Below are positions 60,446 through 64,000 of a DNA stretch of 64,000 nt, piece by piece. Origin of the DNA: Dicyema japonicum (Eukaryota; Dicyemida; Rhombozoa; Dicyemidae); contig RDEW01000005.1 of assembly GCA_011109175.1 (NCBI GenBank), forward strand, positions 1,180,324-1,244,323, in the 5' to 3' direction. Each line of letters starts with the position of its first letter. Within the stretch, counting starts at the first letter, position 1. The notes beneath the pieces were generated by a model, which made no database searches, was not told the DNA's origin, and saw only the letters and a list, made by a program, of their open reading frames with translations. A program made the position numbers and the translations under genes.

Positions 60446-61135
60446 TCAACCACGTTTAAGATTCCTTAATCGTTCGTCCAAGTCATCTCCCGCAGGAGCA
60501 TCAGGCAATTTGTTAATCATGGACGAAGTAACTGTAGAAGGAGTCTGAACAGCTAATGAATTAATCACCGTCTAAACCGTTGAGGTCAGCGTCCATTTTG
60601 ATTCCCAACTCATCAAGCACTTGATCTACGATTTTTTCAGACTCCACATTGTCGTCAGCATCTCCGATTACGTCATCAATGGCGTCGTCCATGGCTTCTT
60701 GTTTCATCTCCATCATCTCTGACTGTTTTTCAAACTCCATGGCAATTTTCTGTAGTTGGGGAAGGTTTATTTGTTTGTTCATTGTAGCCAAAGTACGAGC
60801 AACCGATCCCATTACCCGAGACATCGAAGCGTTAGATTTCATGTTAAATAATTTCAAGGAAATTCCTTGTATATTCGTCCTCATCATTATGAGCTTCTTG
60901 ATCTGTCTTCGTGTCCGAACCAAATCCAAAGCCATTACTTTTACAGCGTCCTGTTATTAGCTGATAGACAAACCATCTGATTTTTATTAGCCATTTGCTT
61001 TATGTCGGAAATGACCCTCTTTTCTTGTTGTTCCATTTTTAAACGCTCTCTGTCGAGTTCACGCATTGTCCGGTCCAACATCCGTTTGTTTTCCTTCAAA
61101 ACATCTTCTGGTTTCTTTCGTGAAAATAAGTTCAT
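60446..61135 (-). CDS. CHMP2: ESCRT-III subunit CHMP2 (Vps2)
   Basis: Three exons: 61135-60974, 60950-60578 and 60552-60446, with introns of 23 and 25 nt. The joined frame gives 213 residues, against about 222 for CHMP2A. The N-terminal helices carry NLFSRKKPEDVLKENKRMLD and RTMRELDRERLKMEQQEKRV. The middle has LVRTRRQIKKLIMMRTNIQG and QINLPQLQKIAMEFEKQSEM. The C-terminus ends DDLDERLRNLKRG, the MIT-interacting motif that recruits VPS4. The protein forms membrane-remodelling filaments at endosomes, the midbody and the nuclear envelope. An upstream in-frame Met (61144) would add three residues; the second Met fits the family. Downstream, 60261-60445 holds nothing else. Confidence 0.94.
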
Positions 61136-61149
61136 AATCTCCACAACAA

Positions 61150-61210
61150 AGAATTATATTTATTCTTTACAAATATTAAATTATATTTATTCTTTACACA
61201 TTAATTTTTA
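61150..61210. repeat. Tandem duplication upstream of CHMP2
   Basis: AATTATATTTATTCTTTACA occurs twice in a row about 28 bp apart, 20-70 bp upstream of the CHMP2 start codon. It lies where the promoter should be, but I see no reason to assign a function. Confidence 0.55.
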
Positions 61211-61254
61211 TTTATTAAACAATAAGTAATTCATTATATAAGTATTGGAATTAC

Positions 61255-63915
61255 GATCCCTCTTATCCCACTTGAGAGTGGACATTGCCTTCATTCAAGA
61301 ATCGAAGCTCTCTATAAAGTCCTCAGCACCTTGTTTTCCTGGATATTGTGTACTTCGCAGGAAGTCTCGGAGGAGGATTATTGACTATAGTTAATGATGG
61401 ACTTAAATTCACGGATGTCACCCCTTCTGTATCTTTTCTCTGCGAAGGGGATCTTATTGTGGAACAGATTTCTATTGAAGTTCCCTTTTTTTCGACGAGA
61501 TGTTTTACTCTGTGTAATGTCTATATCCCGCCTCAGAGGTCATGTACTACTTCCTACATCCCCAACATATTGAGCCTGTGTGAACTAAAGAATCTGCTAC
61601 TATGCGGAGACCTAAACGCGAAACATCCACTCTGGCTCCGAACTCAATCAGCCGACAGTCGCGGCGAATCCATCCTTTCCCTGCTCAATGATCTGACTAT
61701 CCTTAATTATCCGGACATTCCCACAAAAGGACCCCGTCCCGCAGAAGGACAGTCCAACATCCCCGGACCTGTCCCTCTGCTCTCCCTCTATGGCTTGATG
61801 TATTTCATGGAATGTTCGTTATGGTTTCTCAAGCGACCATAACCCCATTGTGTTGAGACTTAGAAGGCCTATTTGTTCACCGTGTTGTTCTACAAAGTTC
61901 AAAAATTACTTGAAAGCTGACTGGCAAGGTTTCAGGACGTATGTGGACAATAGTCTCCTTGACCTTACTATGGTTAATTGCACATTAGAAGAGACGCCCA
62001 AGATTCTGTCCGCTATCATTCTGAAAGCTGATAAACTATTTATACCTCTTACAAGAAGTTCAATCCAAAACTATTATCACAAATTGTGTCACTCATCAAG
62101 AAACGAGATGCGCTCAAGAGGAAAAGAACACAGACCAATAACTCTTTCTACTCCATACGTTCACTGATTACCAAATTATCCGAACTAACAACAAACTCAA
62201 ATGGAGCCGCCTAGTTGGACGACTATGTCACAAAAAATTCTTGTGCCACATTTGGAAAACGCTATGAAAGATCAATAGCCTTATCAATGAGGAGGACCGC
62301 GGAACTGAGGCCGTTACCCGCAACGCTTCGGAACCCGCACGCAAACTCGCAAACAAGATTATAAAGTACTACGTAATTTTTATCGTTCTACATTTGTTGA
62401 ACAGCGCCGGCCACAACAAAAATTGTATTCCACCTTCTTCTCTCCGATGATGTTGACAAGGCTATTAAATTGCTACGTCCCACTCGTGCTTGTGGTCCCG
62501 ACGGTATTTGAACTATTCACCTCAAACACCTTGGACCTCAGGCACGAGCCATACTATCAAGACTGTACAACGACTCTATCAACTACCATACGCTACCTAA
62601 TATATGGAAAAACTCCCTGATTATGCCAATTCTAAAGCCTAGAAAACTAAAAGACTCTTCTTACCGCCCCATCTCAATAACTTGTGTTTTATCAAAATTA
62701 CTGGAAAAGCTTGTGCTAATGCACATTTCTCCAGTTATACATCTACTAGAGTTTCAACATGGTTTCAGGGCAGACCGTTCGACAGCGACTCATTTGGGTT
62801 CTATCTTCCAGTTTATTACTGACGGCTTCAACATGAGAACACACTTACGGACCTTAGTATTCATCGATATACAGAAGGCCTTTGATTCTGTTCTGAGGAA
62901 ACTCCTAACGCAAAAGATTTTTAACTCGAACTTACAACCAAACATCAAGCTATGGCTGGAAAACTTCTTGATTGGACGACGCGGAAGGGTCCGGATTGAC
63001 AAAACCACTTCAAAATCAAGACTACTCCCCAATGGGGTCCCTAAGGCTCCCCTTTATCTCATCTCATTTTCAGCCTATTTCTACATGACCTACCTACTAC
63101 CAATGACCAGGACACTATGTTTTTATCATATGCGGACTACCTAATTATCGCTGCAAGAAATAAATCTCCTTCCATGGTTGTAGCAACTGTTCAGGCACAC
63201 CTAAACTGAATTTGTGACTTGCTATCTGCAAATATGTTATGTGTGTCATCATCCAAGTCTCAGTTCACATTATTTACTACGGACAGAAGGTTTAAAATGG
63301 ACTTGAGATATCCCTCGGAAACATTACCATCCCTTCTACGCGGACCCGGAAGATCCTTGGTGTAGTTTTCGATTTTCTGTTCACGTTCTCGAGTCACGTG
63401 GAGGAGGTGCTTGCAAGGGGTATTCGGAAATGGAACATTTTGAATGCGGTGATAAAGAAGAGTTCTTTCCCCCTGCTGCTTGCGTCAGCAAGGTCTATTA
63501 ACAAGTCATCGTACCTACCATTGAAAATTCCTGTTCCGCCTAGAGATTTGCGATTCCCCCTTGGAAAGTGGATCGTTTGAACTCCACCACGCGGAAAATT
63601 ATGCATCACACGGATATCCCAATGGCGACCTTGTTTTCGATGAGGCATCGTTGAAAAATGGCCAGGGTTTCCTACGTTTCTGCAAGGACTGGGAAACCCA
63701 CTCAAGGAAAAGGTGGCTCATGCTGAGGAATTTCTTTCGGTAATAAAAAAGTGCACGCCGATTGAAATCCTTTGCAGAAGGAAAAAAAGCCGCTTCCGGA
63801 ATCAGTTGGATCATCAGAAGACCAAATGAGTTCGGATGTTGTTGGAGGCTGAGATCACCTAATTAGTTAGTTTTGACCTATCTTTCCTGGTGGCCTTGGA
63901 GTTAAATAAATAAAT
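61255..63915 (+). mobile_element. LINE-J copy, nearly complete, 5'-truncated
   Basis: It begins inside the endonuclease (VDIAFIQESKLS, FPGYCVLRR at about 61290-61350) and continues with the ORF 61348-61842 (GDLIVEQISIEVPF, LLLCGDLNAKHPLWLRTQSA). The RT is at 62623-63144 (PILKPRKLKDSSYRPISITC, QHGFRADRSTATHL, FIDIQKAFDSVLRK, SRLLPNGVPKAP). The catalytic box at about 63125 is SYADYLIIAARN, with YADD altered to YADY. The end at 63850-63915 carries GATCACCTAATTAGTTAG, TTTCCTGGTGGCCTTGGAGT and a TAAATAAATAAAT run. After 63915 nothing can be assigned. Confidence 0.88.
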
Positions 63916-64000
63916 CTTCTCTTCTTAATAGTTTGTTATTCGTTACAGCCGTATCCGTACTGATAATCGTGTCTACACGAATCTCCACAAATTCATTTGC

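Overview
The window is nuclear DNA of an AT-rich animal. The recognisable host genes are metazoan: actin, a BPTF/NURF301 chromatin subunit, tektin, COX5A, CKS, CHMP2, an Erv1/ALR sulfhydryl oxidase and a bHLH factor. They are cut by extremely short spliceosomal introns, mostly 22-25 nt, and all three standard stop codons are used as stops. Introns of this size in an animal are best known from dicyemid mesozoans, so a dicyemid or a similar simplified parasite is my best guess. This is inference; no rRNA or mitochondrial marker is present.

Most of the sequence is transposon debris. I use working names. LINE-J is a jockey/R1-like family with an APE-type endonuclease and a YADD reverse transcriptase. 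LINE-T is an L1/RTE-like family with a YLEAALR-type reverse transcriptase and a WRLFGHILR-type C-terminus. LINE-R is an R2/NeSL-like family with a restriction-like endonuclease. LINE-X is a visibly GC-richer family with a CxCG...H...C knuckle and an RPDG motif. SINE-A has a tRNA B box and a TTGACGAGTGACG core. SINE-B has a 3' tail resembling that of LINE-J. There is also a decayed hAT transposon, and a 1.79-kb integrase-type DNA transposon with terminal inverted repeats, a target-site duplication and a seven-intron transposase that still reads through.

Layout: 1-3.2 kb LINE debris; 3.3-4.5 kb actin copy 1 (-); 4.6-13.3 kb LINE and SINE fragments; 13.4-13.9 kb bHLH gene (+); 14.3-16.9 kb LINE fragments; 17.0-18.2 kb actin copy 2 (-), identical to copy 1; 19.9-21.6 kb LINE-X with an inverted repeat; 22.95-23.2 kb CKS (-); 23.3-29.2 kb LINEs and hAT; 29.3-29.8 kb COX5A (+); 30.5-38.2 kb LINEs and SINE-B; 38.5-39.8 kb tektin (-); 41.5-43.3 kb integrase transposon; 43.4-44.5 kb unidentified coding-like region (-); 44.9-48.0 kb LINE/SINE; 48.7-53.75 kb BPTF/NURF301 (+); 53.8-54.15 kb small gene (-); 54.4-57.05 kb SINE/LINE fragments; 57.2-57.5 kb ALR oxidase (-); 57.8-60.3 kb LINE-J (-); 60.4-61.1 kb CHMP2 (-); 61.25-63.9 kb LINE-J (+).

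The host genes are unrelated housekeeping and ciliary genes, with no operon logic. They are small islands between retroelements. Splice calls were made by eye from reading-frame continuity and protein-family knowledge, and no alignment or search was run.
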